64,000 nt of DNA from Saprospiraceae bacterium (GCA_020437105.1 JAGQWR010000001.1:27827-91826); one strand, 5' to 3'; counted from the stretch's first letter, positions 36,278 to 46,114 are shown. Notes: generated from the letters alone by a model not told the origin. A program made the numbers and translations.

Positions 36278-37075
36278 TTAATCTGATAAAGCAGGGGATT
36301 CCAACAACTGGAAGAACTGATCCAGGTTAGGTGTGATCACGATTTCTGTGCGCCTGTTGGCTGCCTGTCCGGCCGGACTTGAATTATCTGCTATTGGAAG
36401 GTATTGAGATCGTCCGGCAGCCATCAGACGGTCGGGAGCAACATAATATTGATCCTGTAGTACCCTGACTACTGCAGTTGCCCGGTGCGCACTGAGATCC
36501 CAATTATCTTTCAGGCAACTATTGGAAATGGGCACATTATCTGTATGACCCTCCACGATGATATCAAGTCCGTCGTGGTCATTGACCACTGTGGCAATTT
36601 TGTCGAGCACCTCCATGGCCCGGGTATTGAGCCTGGAGCTTCCTGAATCAAAGAGTAATTTATCTGATATCGAAACATGCACTTTGCCTCCACGTACTTC
36701 AATTTGAATATCATCATCGTTGATATTACTGAGCGACCGTTTGAGGTTCATGACAAGCGCCAGATTGAGGGAGTCTTTTTGCTGAATTTTCTGGGTTAGA
36801 TCCTGTATGAACCCGTATTGGTCGGAGATGTTCTCCAGGGATTTTTTAATGCTTTCGGCTTCTGTTTTGCTGACTATGGAGAGGTCGGACATCCGATCGA
36901 GCAAGCTATTGTTAGTGGCTTGTAGGTGCCCCAGGTTTTGTTCTAATTGTTGAATTTGTTGGTCTTTTAGGCTGATTTCGCCTTTCAGGCTTTGGATTTC
37001 TTTTTTCTTACATCCAGTTGAAAAGAGTAGGAATACGGCCGCTAATGCAGGAAAAAACAATGATTGTACTTTCAT
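36278..37075 (-). CDS. OmpA family lipoprotein with coiled coil
   Basis: A 265-residue envelope protein with a lipoprotein signal ending FSTGCKKKE, a long coiled coil (about 25-100) and an OmpA C-terminal peptidoglycan-binding domain (about 135-250): LLFDSGSSRLNTRAMEVLDKIA, EGHTDNVPIS, NWDLSAHRATAVVRVL and NRRTEIVI. The DKLLFDSGSSRL and HTDNVPI forms are also seen in MotB-like proteins, but no motor helix is present. It ties the outer membrane to peptidoglycan. Confidence 0.9.
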   Translation of the reverse strand: MKVQSLFFPALAAVFLLFSTGCKKKEIQSLKGEISLKDQQIQQLEQNLGHLQATNNSLLDRMSDLSIVSKTEAESIKKSLENISDQYGFIQDLTQKIQQKDSLNLALVMNLKRSLSNINDDDIQIEVRGGKVHVSISDKLLFDSGSSRLNTRAMEVLDKIATVVNDHDGLDIIVEGHTDNVPISNSCLKDNWDLSAHRATAVVRVLQDQYYVAPDRLMAAGRSQYLPIADNSSPAGQAANRRTEIVITPNLDQFFQLLESPALSD

Positions 37076-37172
37076 AGGATTTTATCTTTTGGTAGAATAT
37101 ACAGAACATAACTGTTTGAAATAATAGTATGTTCACTCAGGTATTTCGTGTGACAGGGCTTACCCAATAAAT

Positions 37173-38597
37173 TTACTGTGTAATCCGAAACACCCCGCAG
37201 CCTCCTCCAAACTGTAAAGTATCTATTGAAAAATTACTGGTTCTCAACCAGGAAAATGCCTCTTCCTCACATATGAGTAAGGTGTCACCAGGCTGTAGAT
37301 CATTCAGTGCGCCAGCCCGGTATTTTTCCTGTGCCCGGGCATAAAACCAGACATGGGCATTATTGCCGCCCGGATAGGTGATTTGCAGATCGGGAAGATC
37401 CGGATGATGACGCAAAAATTGGCCATATGATGTCCGTTGAAGCACAGAAGCATTAATCTCAGGGGATTTAATTTTTGATACTAGATGGATTCCTGCCGGA
37501 ACAAAAATGGCCAGCATAAGAAGTGCTCCTATAGCCATGTGTTTGCCACGTGCTGCTACAGTATTTTTTATGACATCCAGCAAAACATAAATTCCCTGTC
37601 CCATTAAAATGGCCAGCAGCGGAAAGAGAGGCGCATCATACCAGGGTAATTTGGTTTTGGACATCGAAATAATGAGCAGATAGACTACTATTTGTATCCA
37701 TAAATATACTGCCAGGTTTCTTTCTTTTTTTAGGAAGAGGGGAAGCGCTGCAAGTGGCAGGAGGTTTATCCACGGGCCTAAACGACCGGTCCACCATCCT
37801 TTCAGGTAGAAAAAAAAGCCACCCTGATGCCCCTCCAATGTTTCGATATATCTGCCGGCCCATTCGTTTTCCCAAACTGCCTGTAAATAACCGGGATGGA
37901 AGCTTTCCCTAAACCCATAATACGCCATAACAGGCACTAAGAAAAGCAGGACAGCCTGCCAGGTCCTGCGCGACCGAAAAAAGGCCCCGGCCTTTTCCTG
38001 GAAAAGTAAAAAAACAAAAAAGCCCGGCAAGAATAATAAGCCGGCTACGCTCTTGGTTAATACAGCTGCTGCTGTAGCAAGGGCTACCACGAAAAGTGAT
38101 CTCCCGAATCTTTCCTGTTGCAAACTAATATAAAAGTAGCCGATGCTGATGGTAGTAAACAGACACAGCAGGGCATCATAATCACCTGTTCGGGCAACGT
38201 GTAAGCCATTAAATCCAGGAATACTCATCAAAACAAGTGCCGCAATGACAGCAGCCCCGCGTTCTTTTTTTGCCTTATAAAAAAAGAATAAAAGAAACAA
38301 GCACGATACCCAGGCAGCGAGGGCAGCAGGAAGCCGAACCGCTAATTCGGTAAATCCTAAAATCTTCATACTGATCGCTTGTAACCAAACCATGAGGGGA
38401 GGTTTCGTATTCCAAAGATCCGGCTCCATTCTGTAGTGGGGCTCAAACCAATGGCCGTACTGTACCATTTCCAGTGCATTATTTGCCAGTCGGGATTCGT
38501 CATAAATTTGAAGGGGAAGGCTATCCAGGCGCCAGAAAAAAGCACATGCTGCCAGTAGGGCAAGGAGGAGTAAACTGATTATGGATGCTTTTTGCAT
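37173..38597 (-). CDS. ArnT/GT39-like membrane glycosyltransferase
   Basis: A 474-residue polytopic protein with about 10-12 helices. GT39/PMT signatures: LQIYDESRLANNALEMVQYGHWFEPHY with the catalytic Asp/Glu loop, LWNTKPPLMVWLQAISMKILG and RLPAALAAW. Such enzymes transfer sugars from a lipid-linked donor to lipid A, proteins or glycans. Acceptor unknown. It is divergent from the M1 peptidase with 166 bases between. Confidence 0.88.
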   Translation of the reverse strand: MQKASIISLLLLALLAACAFFWRLDSLPLQIYDESRLANNALEMVQYGHWFEPHYRMEPDLWNTKPPLMVWLQAISMKILGFTELAVRLPAALAAWVSCLFLLFFFYKAKKERGAAVIAALVLMSIPGFNGLHVARTGDYDALLCLFTTISIGYFYISLQQERFGRSLFVVALATAAAVLTKSVAGLLFLPGFFVFLLFQEKAGAFFRSRRTWQAVLLFLVPVMAYYGFRESFHPGYLQAVWENEWAGRYIETLEGHQGGFFFYLKGWWTGRLGPWINLLPLAALPLFLKKERNLAVYLWIQIVVYLLIISMSKTKLPWYDAPLFPLLAILMGQGIYVLLDVIKNTVAARGKHMAIGALLMLAIFVPAGIHLVSKIKSPEINASVLQRTSYGQFLRHHPDLPDLQITYPGGNNAHVWFYARAQEKYRAGALNDLQPGDTLLICEEEAFSWLRTSNFSIDTLQFGGGCGVFRITQ

Positions 38598-38696
38598 ATT
38601 TAGGTTTCCGGAGAGGACGGATTAGCCAATTCCTGGTCGAATATAAGGAGTCTGCCTGGCATGTCGCTACCAGGGAGGAAGGATCGAAACTTTCCT

Positions 38697-38704
38697 TACC
38701 TTTG
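38697..38704 (+). promoter_or_regulatory. -7 promoter element for the M1 peptidase operon
   Basis: TACCTTTG matches TAnnTTTG and lies 59 bases upstream of the ATG at 38764. A GGAGGTA-like purine stretch just before the ATG is inside the start region (AAGGAGG follows the ATG and is coding). No clear -33 box. Confidence 0.45.
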
Positions 38705-38763
38705 TCGCCGTTCGTGACAGCCCATTGGGTGCTTAATACGTTTATTAAAAAACGATCTTCAAT

Positions 38764-40647
38764 ATGTATTTTAAGGAGGTATTTCTAAGCTTATTTATTA
38801 GTCTCTTTTTTCTGAATTTCAGCGAAGCCCAGCCCGATCGATGGCAGCAGCGGGTGGAATATGCTATGGATATAGACTTTAATGCCGCTGCCCACCAGTT
38901 TAGAGGCATTCAAAAGTTGCGTTACTTTAACAATTCTCCCGATACCCTTGACCGCATCTTTTACCACCTGTATTTCAACGCATTTCAACCGGGAAGTATG
39001 ATGGATGTGCGCAATCAATGGCTCACAGATGCAGATCGCCGTGTAGGATCCCGTATTTCTAACCTGAAACCAGATGAGATTGGTTTTCAACAGGTTACAA
39101 GCCTGGAACAGGATGGCACCCCGGTTTCTTATGAGGTGGTTGGGACCATTTTGGAGGTAACACTGGCAAATCCTATTCTGCCTGGCCAGGATGTTTTACT
39201 GGAAATGAATTTTAATGCACAGGTGCCCCTTCAGATACGCCGTTCAGGCCGGGATAATTCAGAAGGCATCGATTATTCTATGTCGCAGTGGTATCCTAAA
39301 CTCTGTGAATACGACTACCAGGGATGGCATGCAAATCCCTATGTAGGTCGCGAGTTTTACGGGGTATGGGGTGATTTTGATGTTAAAATTTCTATTGATA
39401 AAAAATACACAATCGGCGCTTCCGGCTACCTGCAAAACCCGCAGGAAATCGGACATGGATACGAGGCGCCCGGAACTTCTGTGACTAAAGCCACTTCTGA
39501 TCGCTTAACCTGGCATTTTGTGGCACCAAATGTGCACGATTTTGTCTGGGCAGCAGATCCGGATTATAAACACACCCAGTTTACCAGAGAAGATGGTATG
39601 GTGATGCATTTTTTCTATCAGGAAAATGACAATACCCGGGAGGAATGGCAGCGCCTGCCAGCTATCATGGATAAAGCCTTTGGATATATTAATGTGCACA
39701 ACGGCAAGTATCCTTACAAGCAGTATAGTTTCATTCAGGGAGGTGATGGCGGCATGGAATACCCGATGGCTACTTTGATTACAGGTGAACGCTCGCTTCC
39801 AAGCCTTGTTGGTGTTTCAGTGCATGAGCTCCTGCATTCCTGGTACCAAATGATTTTGGGAACAAATGAATCGCTTTACGCCTGGATGGACGAGGGATTT
39901 ACCAGTTGGGCAAGTAATGAAACGATGAATTACCTGAAATCGGAAGGATTGATCCCCGGATCAAAACCAGTGGACAATCCTCATAGTGGCACGTATTCCG
40001 GCTATATCAACCTTACACGTTCCGGGATCGAAGAACCACTGACAACACACGCCGACCATTTTCAAACAAATTATGCCTACGGACAGGCTGCTTATACTAA
40101 AGGAGAAGTCTTTCTGGAACAACTTAAATACATAGTGGGAGAGGAGGCCTTTCAAAAAGGCATGCTGCGCTATTTTGATACATGGAAGTTTAAACATCCA
40201 AATTCTAATGACTTCATTCGAATCATGGAAAAAGTGTCCGGACTGGAATTAGACTGGTATCGGGAATACTTTGCACAAACGACTTATACTGTTGATTACG
40301 GAGTAGAAAAAATAGAAGAGGGCAGTACCAAAAAGACGACCAGAATCGTATTGAAACGGGAAGGATTGATGCCCATGCCAATAGACCTGGAAGTGCTTAT
40401 GGATAATGGGGACAAGTTATATTACACCATTCCCTTGCAAATTATGCGTGGTGCGAAATCAGCTGATGGTCGGATAAGCTACACGACCTTATCCGATTGG
40501 CCTTGGACGAATGTGGAATATGAACTCGAACTTCCGATTAAATTAAAGCAAATTGATTCGGTGCGCATCAATCCGTTAGAGCGGATGGCAGATGTTGATT
40601 CCGACAATAATGAATTGAAGGCAAGTTCTAAAAAGCGGAAGAAGTAA
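38764..40647 (+). CDS. M1 family (aminopeptidase N-type) metallopeptidase, secreted
   Basis: A 627-residue zinc peptidase. A signal peptide (about 1-22, ending SEAQ) is followed by the M1 beta domain, the substrate motif GGMEYPM (GAMEN equivalent) and the zinc site HELLHSWYQ with the third ligand Glu in WMDEGFTSW. It then shows the TYxxGxxxLxxL-like QAAYTKGEVFLEQL and a C-terminal beta domain with a basic tail. Secreted form of an aminopeptidase, presumably digesting peptides in the periplasm or outside. The GT4 gene starts six bases later. Confidence 0.93.
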   Translation: MYFKEVFLSLFISLFFLNFSEAQPDRWQQRVEYAMDIDFNAAAHQFRGIQKLRYFNNSPDTLDRIFYHLYFNAFQPGSMMDVRNQWLTDADRRVGSRISNLKPDEIGFQQVTSLEQDGTPVSYEVVGTILEVTLANPILPGQDVLLEMNFNAQVPLQIRRSGRDNSEGIDYSMSQWYPKLCEYDYQGWHANPYVGREFYGVWGDFDVKISIDKKYTIGASGYLQNPQEIGHGYEAPGTSVTKATSDRLTWHFVAPNVHDFVWAADPDYKHTQFTREDGMVMHFFYQENDNTREEWQRLPAIMDKAFGYINVHNGKYPYKQYSFIQGGDGGMEYPMATLITGERSLPSLVGVSVHELLHSWYQMILGTNESLYAWMDEGFTSWASNETMNYLKSEGLIPGSKPVDNPHSGTYSGYINLTRSGIEEPLTTHADHFQTNYAYGQAAYTKGEVFLEQLKYIVGEEAFQKGMLRYFDTWKFKHPNSNDFIRIMEKVSGLELDWYREYFAQTTYTVDYGVEKIEEGSTKKTTRIVLKREGLMPMPIDLEVLMDNGDKLYYTIPLQIMRGAKSADGRISYTTLSDWPWTNVEYELELPIKLKQIDSVRINPLERMADVDSDNNELKASSKKRKK

Positions 40648-40653
40648 GCTTTT

Positions 40654-41874
40654 ATGAAGATACTCCTGCTCACAAAAAAGTTTCCTTTTCCGGTAAAGGA
40701 TGGGGAGTCGCTTGCGATTAATAACCTCAGTCGGGCACTCCATGATTTGGGTTGCACCCTGGATTTGTTGGCGATGAATACCCCGAAACATGCTTATGTT
40801 GGTACTGATCCGCACAGGGATCTGCCTCAGTTTCAGCATATTCAGTTGGTGGAAGTAGATACGGGTATTCGGGTGCTTGATGCTGCAAAGAACCTCTTCA
40901 CATCTGATTCGTACAATATATCCCGGTTTGTGAGTATCAATTATACGCGGGCCCTGGAAAACCTGCTTAAAAAAAATACCTACGATATAATCCAACTGGA
41001 AACCCTTTTTCTGGCGCCTTATATTTCCTGTATCCGGAAATTCTCGAAGGCACCGGTGGTCATGCGCGCACACAATGTAGAGCACGAAATTTGGGAGCGT
41101 ATTGCCGATAATACGCCTGCCTCGCTCAAGCGCTGGTATATTCGCCACCTGACCAAACGTCTGCGCCAATATGAAGTGAGTCAGTTATCAAATTATGATC
41201 TGATGGCTCCGATTACTTCCCGTGATAAAACCCGATTTGAAGGATTTGGCTATACAGGGAAATCAGTGGTAACGCCAATTGGAATGGATTTAACCGACTA
41301 CCAGGCGGATCCTTCCAGCTTTAAGCGGCCGCTTTCGCTGTCCTTTATCGGATCTTTAGACTGGATGCCAAACCTGGAAGGCTTGAAGTGGTTTCTGGAA
41401 CATGTTTGGCAACAGGCTATTCGGCAGGTGCCGGAAATAAGTCTGCATGTAGCGGGCAGAAATACCCCTGAATGGTTGCACCAACTGGCTACCAAACACC
41501 TGCAAATTCCAGGGGAAGTGCCAGATGCCCATGCCTTTATCAACCAGCATTCGGTAATGATCGTGCCGCTATTATCCGGAAGTGGCATGCGGGCCAAAAT
41601 ATTGGAAGGAATGGCTTTGGGGAAAGTAGTCATTACCACCTCCATAGGTTTGGAGGGGATTGAAGCTACTCATCGGCGAGAGGTTTTAGTGGCAAATACC
41701 CCTGATGAATTTGTCCAGGCAATCAGATATTGTAAAAACCTTTCCGCCGGAAAATTATTTGAAATTGGCCAAAAGGCCCGAGATCTGGTGGAGGAAAAAT
41801 ATTCGAATGAGCGTATTGCCGGAAAATTGCAGGCTGCTTATTCTACCCACAGCATGGGGGCTGTTCGCTTATGA
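40654..41874 (+). CDS. Glycosyltransferase family 4
   Basis: A 406-residue GT-B enzyme. N-terminal LLTKKFPFPVKDGESLAIN and VVMRAHNVEHEIWERIA, C-terminal LSFIGSLDWMPNLEGLKWFL, NQHSVMIVPLLSGSGMRAKILEGMALGK with the nucleotide-sugar E-x7-E-like element, and VITTSIGLEGIEA. It probably takes part in surface polysaccharide assembly. Overlaps the next glycosyltransferase by four bases (ATGA). Confidence 0.9.
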   Translation: MKILLLTKKFPFPVKDGESLAINNLSRALHDLGCTLDLLAMNTPKHAYVGTDPHRDLPQFQHIQLVEVDTGIRVLDAAKNLFTSDSYNISRFVSINYTRALENLLKKNTYDIIQLETLFLAPYISCIRKFSKAPVVMRAHNVEHEIWERIADNTPASLKRWYIRHLTKRLRQYEVSQLSNYDLMAPITSRDKTRFEGFGYTGKSVVTPIGMDLTDYQADPSSFKRPLSLSFIGSLDWMPNLEGLKWFLEHVWQQAIRQVPEISLHVAGRNTPEWLHQLATKHLQIPGEVPDAHAFINQHSVMIVPLLSGSGMRAKILEGMALGKVVITTSIGLEGIEATHRREVLVANTPDEFVQAIRYCKNLSAGKLFEIGQKARDLVEEKYSNERIAGKLQAAYSTHSMGAVRL

Positions 41875-43073
41875 TCCTGCTCTTGAAAATAATTTGCTGG
41901 ATTTGCCTGTTCGGAATTTTGCATACCTACCTGTTTTATCCCCTCATTATGTGGCGTCTGGGCAGTACTAAAAAACGAAAGTTTCAGGAAATTCAGGCAA
42001 CTGATTTTGAGGTATCCATTCTGATGGCTGTCTATAACGAAGAGATGGTGTTGGCCGAAAAGCTCGAGAACCTTTGCCAACTTGATTTTCCAGCCACACA
42101 GTTGCGGATTTTTGTCGGATCTGATGCTTCTTCTGATTCAACCGGTGCCATATTAAAAAGTTATACCGAAAAATTAGCAGGCTTACGGATTCTTGAATTC
42201 GCCGAAAGGCGTGGAAAACCCTCAGTCTTAAACGATTTGGTTGCAGCGGCTTCCGCCGAAAGGCCCATTGCAGCAAACCATATTTTTCTGATCACAGATG
42301 CCAATGTTTTTCTGGCAAAAGACCTGCTAACCAAGATTTTACGCAGCTTTAGCGATCCGGAAATTGCACTGGTGGACACCCGAATGGTAAACACCGGAGC
42401 GGATAAGGAGGATATTTCCACTTCAGAAGCTGCTTATATTTCTCTGGAAGGCCAACTGAAATTATGGGAAGGCAATGCCTGGAAAATGATGCTGGGGCCT
42501 TTCGGCGGATGTTATTCGCTAAGGTCAACACACTATGTACAAGTGCCCGGGCATTTTTTGGTCGATGATTTTTATATCGCTATGCGGGTGTTTGAAAACG
42601 GCGGACGATCCATAAGTGATCCGGATGCACTTTGTTATGAAGCCGTTTCTCATGATATTGATGAAGAATTTCGCCGAAAGGCACGTATATCAGCCGGAAA
42701 TTTTCAAAACCTGGCGCTTTTTGGGCACTTTCTTCAAAAGCCATTTTCCAGGATCGGGTTTGTTTTTTTTAGCCATAAAGTATTGAGGTGGATTACTCCT
42801 TTTCTTTTCCTTGGAATCTGGGTAAGTAGTGGAATTCTGGCACTGAAAGGCAACTTTTGGTACAGCTTATTGTTCCTTTTTGAAAGCGGTATGTTTATAC
42901 TTTTTCCGCTATTGGATCGGCTTTTGGCTGCATTCAGAATCCATCTGTTACCTTTGCGCCATATTCGATATTTTATCCGGATGAATGTGGCCTTACTCAG
43001 AGGTTTTGGCCGCTATATGAAGGGCATAAATAAAGGAGCATGGGAACCTACCAAACGTACCAAAACGAGTTAA
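41871..43073 (+). CDS. Membrane glycosyltransferase family 2
   Basis: A 400-residue GT-A enzyme with one N-terminal helix and three C-terminal helices (about 295-390). The catalytic domain shows VSILMAVYNEE, FVGSDASSDSTGAI, ITDANVFLAKD (DXD-like D-A-N), and GGCYSLRSTHYV. Processive or polymer-type GT2 with a C-terminal membrane part, consistent with polysaccharide synthesis. Coupled to the GT4 gene; the RibBA-like gene follows five bases downstream. Confidence 0.9.
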   Translation: MILLLKIICWICLFGILHTYLFYPLIMWRLGSTKKRKFQEIQATDFEVSILMAVYNEEMVLAEKLENLCQLDFPATQLRIFVGSDASSDSTGAILKSYTEKLAGLRILEFAERRGKPSVLNDLVAAASAERPIAANHIFLITDANVFLAKDLLTKILRSFSDPEIALVDTRMVNTGADKEDISTSEAAYISLEGQLKLWEGNAWKMMLGPFGGCYSLRSTHYVQVPGHFLVDDFYIAMRVFENGGRSISDPDALCYEAVSHDIDEEFRRKARISAGNFQNLALFGHFLQKPFSRIGFVFFSHKVLRWITPFLFLGIWVSSGILALKGNFWYSLLFLFESGMFILFPLLDRLLAAFRIHLLPLRHIRYFIRMNVALLRGFGRYMKGINKGAWEPTKRTKTS

Positions 43074-43078
43074 AACCA

Positions 43079-44212
43079 ATGAATGTTGCTGACCAGGTTT
43101 TTACCTTAAACACCATCGAAGAAGCTATTGCCGATATTAAGGCAGGCAAAGTGATCATTGTTGTTGATGACGAAGACAGGGAAAATGAAGGCGATTTTAT
43201 CTGTGCTGCGGAGTGTATCACCCCACAGATCATCAATTTTATGGCAACGCATGGCCGAGGCCTGATCTGTGCCCCTATAGATGAAGTGCGGGCTGATGAA
43301 CTGGATCTCAAAATGATGGTATCTGATAATACAGCCTTGCATGAGACAGCTTTTACCGTTTCCATTGACCTCATTGGCAATGGGTGTACAACGGGGATTT
43401 CTGCACATGACCGCGCTGAATGTATCAAAGCACTGGTGGATCCAAAAGCAACGGCCGCTAATTTTGCCCGTCCTGGTCATATTTTCCCGCTAAGGGCTAA
43501 AACAGGAGGAGTATTGCGTCGTACCGGCCACACCGAGGCCGCTATTGACCTGGCTCGAATGGCTGGTTACTTTCCGGCTGGGGTGTTGGTGGAAATCCTT
43601 AATGAGGATGGTACGATGGCTCGTTTGCCTCAACTAGTCGAAATTGGCAAACGCCACAATTTGAAAATCATCTCCATTAAGGATCTGGTAGCTTATAGAA
43701 TGCTACATGAACGCATTGTAAAGCGCCAAATATCGGCTGTTTCTGATACGCCTTTCGGCGAATTTGAATTCATAGCATACGAACAACTAACAACAGGCGA
43801 TGTACATCTCGCGATCCGAAAAGGCAATTGGAACCCTGACGAACCTGTGTTGGTGCGCGTGCATTCTGCCTCTGAAACAGACGATATTCTGGGTGTGCTG
43901 TTTGATAGTCCGAAGGATACGATTAAAGAATCCCTGGAGTTGATCGAAAAAGAAGGTAAGGGCTTATTACTTTATATGCGCCACGGTGAAAAAGTAAATC
44001 CCATCCTCAATAAAATTCGGGAAATGCGAAAGGAAGCCCGAGAAGTACCGGAAGAATATCAGTCAGATCGGGAGCAACGTGACTTTGGCGTTGGCGCACA
44101 AATCCTGCGCGATCAGTCGGTGCGCAAAATGCGTCTGATCACAAATAGTCCAAAAAGAAGAATTGGCCTGATGGGCTATGGATTGGAAGTAGTGGAAACA
44201 ATTTCCTTTTAG
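43079..44212 (+). CDS. ribB: RibBA-like protein: active RibB, degenerate GTP cyclohydrolase II half (RibBX-like)
   Basis: A 377-residue riboflavin-pathway protein. The N-terminal 3,4-dihydroxy-2-butanone-4-phosphate synthase half (about 1-205) is intact: VDDEDRENEGDF, HETAFTVSID, RPGHIFPLRAKTGGVLRRTG and HTEAAIDLARMAG. In the C-terminal GTP cyclohydrolase II half the zinc cysteines are missing: the family's SECLTGD...RCDCG region reads SASETDDILGVLF, and the GRG loop is EGKGLLLYMRHGEK. The distal DFGVGAQILRDQSVRKMRL is retained. So RibB activity is expected, GCHII activity is doubtful. Start ATG 43079 was preferred to 43040. Confidence 0.88.
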   Translation: MNVADQVFTLNTIEEAIADIKAGKVIIVVDDEDRENEGDFICAAECITPQIINFMATHGRGLICAPIDEVRADELDLKMMVSDNTALHETAFTVSIDLIGNGCTTGISAHDRAECIKALVDPKATAANFARPGHIFPLRAKTGGVLRRTGHTEAAIDLARMAGYFPAGVLVEILNEDGTMARLPQLVEIGKRHNLKIISIKDLVAYRMLHERIVKRQISAVSDTPFGEFEFIAYEQLTTGDVHLAIRKGNWNPDEPVLVRVHSASETDDILGVLFDSPKDTIKESLELIEKEGKGLLLYMRHGEKVNPILNKIREMRKEAREVPEEYQSDREQRDFGVGAQILRDQSVRKMRLITNSPKRRIGLMGYGLEVVETISF

Positions 44213-44220
44213 TAACTCTT

Positions 44221-44895
44221 ATGGGATCTTTGCCCGACATAAGCGACCAACTTAGGTTTGAACGGAAATACCGGCTGGAGCATGTAAGCCTGGCCTTTGT
44301 CCTTCAGGTGATTCAGAATCACCCGGCTTCCTTCAGTACGCTCTATCCGGACCGGCAGATCAATAATGTCTATTATGACCGACCGGACTTCAGTGGCTAT
44401 AAGCTAAACTTAATGGGAGTAGGCTTTCGCCGAAAATACAGACTCCGGTGGTATGGACCGAATATCACCAACCTGGATTCGGCCCAGCTCGAAATTAAGC
44501 AGCGCGAGAATGAACTGGGTAGTAAATTGATCCGCCCAATTCAAAACTTGAATTGGGTAGCCGTACCAAAACTATTTGATACCGAATTCCCGCAGCAAGC
44601 CCCTTTACGGCCAACCTTAATAAATACCTACTTACGCTCCTATTTTGGGGCGCGTCATGGCCGCTTTCGGATTACCATCGATCGGGAACAACAATTTCTG
44701 CCGCTGTTGGACCGCCCCTTACCGGATGCTTCCTGGCTGGCTGGCAAACGCTTTCCATATCAGGATGAAGCCCTGGTGCTGGAATTGAAATACGATGCCC
44801 CCTTTGATCAGGAAGCACAGGAGATCATGCAATTTCTTCCATTCAGGCAGGGCCGTAACTCCAAATATGTAAATGGGGTGACTTATGTACTCTAA
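44221..44895 (+). CDS. VTC (polyphosphate-polymerase type) domain protein
   Basis: A 224-residue tunnel-fold domain alone: RFERKYRLEH, NNVYYDRPDFSGYKLN, FRRKYRLRWYG, LEIKQREN, RFRITIDREQQFLP and ALVLELKYD supply the Lys/Arg/Glu lining seen in VTC4-type polyP polymerases and triphosphate-tunnel enzymes. Bacterial VTC domains are found beside polysaccharide or CotH genes; function here unproven. Eight bases after the RibBA-like gene and five bases from the convergent PorP gene. Confidence 0.85.
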   Translation: MGSLPDISDQLRFERKYRLEHVSLAFVLQVIQNHPASFSTLYPDRQINNVYYDRPDFSGYKLNLMGVGFRRKYRLRWYGPNITNLDSAQLEIKQRENELGSKLIRPIQNLNWVAVPKLFDTEFPQQAPLRPTLINTYLRSYFGARHGRFRITIDREQQFLPLLDRPLPDASWLAGKRFPYQDEALVLELKYDAPFDQEAQEIMQFLPFRQGRNSKYVNGVTYVL

Positions 44896-44900
44896 GTACC

Positions 44901-45959
44901 CTAAAATTTGGGGCAAACCACTGATTCGGTATCGTAATCGCCCAAGTAGGCAATTGAAAACTCAAACGCACTACGGCCTTGACGCCCGGCAACCAGCGGG
45001 GTTGTGCTAATATCATAACTTAAGCCAAAAAGCACATTCTGGTATTCGAAACCCAGCAAAGTAACAATAGCATTGAGGTTAACATTATTATCCTCGTTCA
45101 GTACCGGTCTGGCCCAGCCACCGAGGTGGAGAGCAGTCCCGGCATATTCACTAAGCAAAAAGCGGAAACTGGCTCCGGCATCAGCCATAAAGTGGGGTCC
45201 TTGTAATTGTGCAACTGCACGGGGAAGAAATTGAACCTTATCTCCCAAAGGCAGGGTTAAACTGGCGTTGATCGTATATTTTACAATCAGTTCATTGTTA
45301 GGCCAAATCCCCTGCTCATCGATTGGCGTATAAAAGCTATTGTTTGCTTTTAGGAAGTGATGCATCGCAAAGCCCAGCAAAAAAGCTGTTCCGTTGCGAG
45401 AGGAAGCCTGGTAATTTAAACCCCACGAAAAATCCCCGTAAGCATAATTATTAGGCGGCAGTTTTTCTGCAGAGATATCGGTATAACCTGTAGTACCATT
45501 AAATTGATCACTAAAGGCCAGGTTGTTGTAACTGATATTTCGTTGACGCACGCCACCCTGGAAACCAATCGATAAATATTGTTTATTGCCTGAGTCAAGT
45601 GCTTTGTGATAGGCACCTGAAACCAGAATACCATTGCTCGTATAATCCAGGCCAGGTACCCGGTCTGATATAAATAAAAGGCCTACACCGGCATAATCTT
45701 TATACCCTTTGCCATATTTACTGGCCTTAAATCGAAGATCCAGACCTGTGGCAAAGGTAACAAACGGGCTTTCCAGTACCTGCCTTCCCTGATCGCGGTA
45801 GATCGCAGATACACGCAATTTACCATTAAAAACACCCGACAAGGCGGGGTTGATGGTAAGAGGAGCGGCATACGATTGTGAGAAAAAGGGATCTTGAGCG
45901 CCAGCATGGAAACTCAGAAAAGAGATAATTACGGATACCAGTAGTAATCGGGGAAGCAT
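44901..45959 (-). CDS. PorP/SprF family type IX secretion membrane protein
   Basis: A 352-residue outer-membrane barrel protein with signal peptide and the family N-terminus AQDPFFSQSYAAPLTINPALSGVF, followed by LRVSAIYRDQGRQV. The C-terminus forms strands ending FEFSIAYLG. In Flavobacterium, SprF is needed for SprB surface export; other PorP-like members are dedicated to particular T9SS cargo. No giant adhesin is adjacent here. It has a perfect TTTG-N19-TAnnTTTG promoter. Confidence 0.9.
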   Translation of the reverse strand: MLPRLLLVSVIISFLSFHAGAQDPFFSQSYAAPLTINPALSGVFNGKLRVSAIYRDQGRQVLESPFVTFATGLDLRFKASKYGKGYKDYAGVGLLFISDRVPGLDYTSNGILVSGAYHKALDSGNKQYLSIGFQGGVRQRNISYNNLAFSDQFNGTTGYTDISAEKLPPNNYAYGDFSWGLNYQASSRNGTAFLLGFAMHHFLKANNSFYTPIDEQGIWPNNELIVKYTINASLTLPLGDKVQFLPRAVAQLQGPHFMADAGASFRFLLSEYAGTALHLGGWARPVLNEDNNVNLNAIVTLLGFEYQNVLFGLSYDISTTPLVAGRQGRSAFEFSIAYLGDYDTESVVCPKF

Positions 45960-45979
45960 AGATCTTTATTTTGTAGGGC

Positions 45980-46010
45980 CAAAGGTAATCGCCCTTTCAC
46001 AAAAAACAAA
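45980..46010 (-). promoter_or_regulatory. Perfect Bacteroidota promoter (TTTG-N19-TACCTTTG) of the PorP/SprF gene
   Basis: On the minus strand TTTG at 46010-46007, exactly 19 bases, then TACCTTTG at 45987-45980. Both match the -33/-7 consensus; the gene starts 20 bases downstream at 45959. Confidence 0.8.
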
Positions 46011-46086
46011 CACAGTCTTTAACGATGCCTGTGAGCCGGGATTGTCAAAAGGCAAGCTATTAATTTTCAAAAGACAGATAAATTCC

Positions 46087-46094
46087 TATTTTTG
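46087..46094 (+). promoter_or_regulatory. -7 element of the NlpC/P60-like gene
   Basis: TATTTTTG matches TAnnTTTG, 20 bases before the ATG at 46115. No strict TTTG box upstream. It is the divergent partner of the PorP promoter. Confidence 0.45.
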
Positions 46095-46114
46095 GTGAAT
46101 AAGCACACCCTCTT

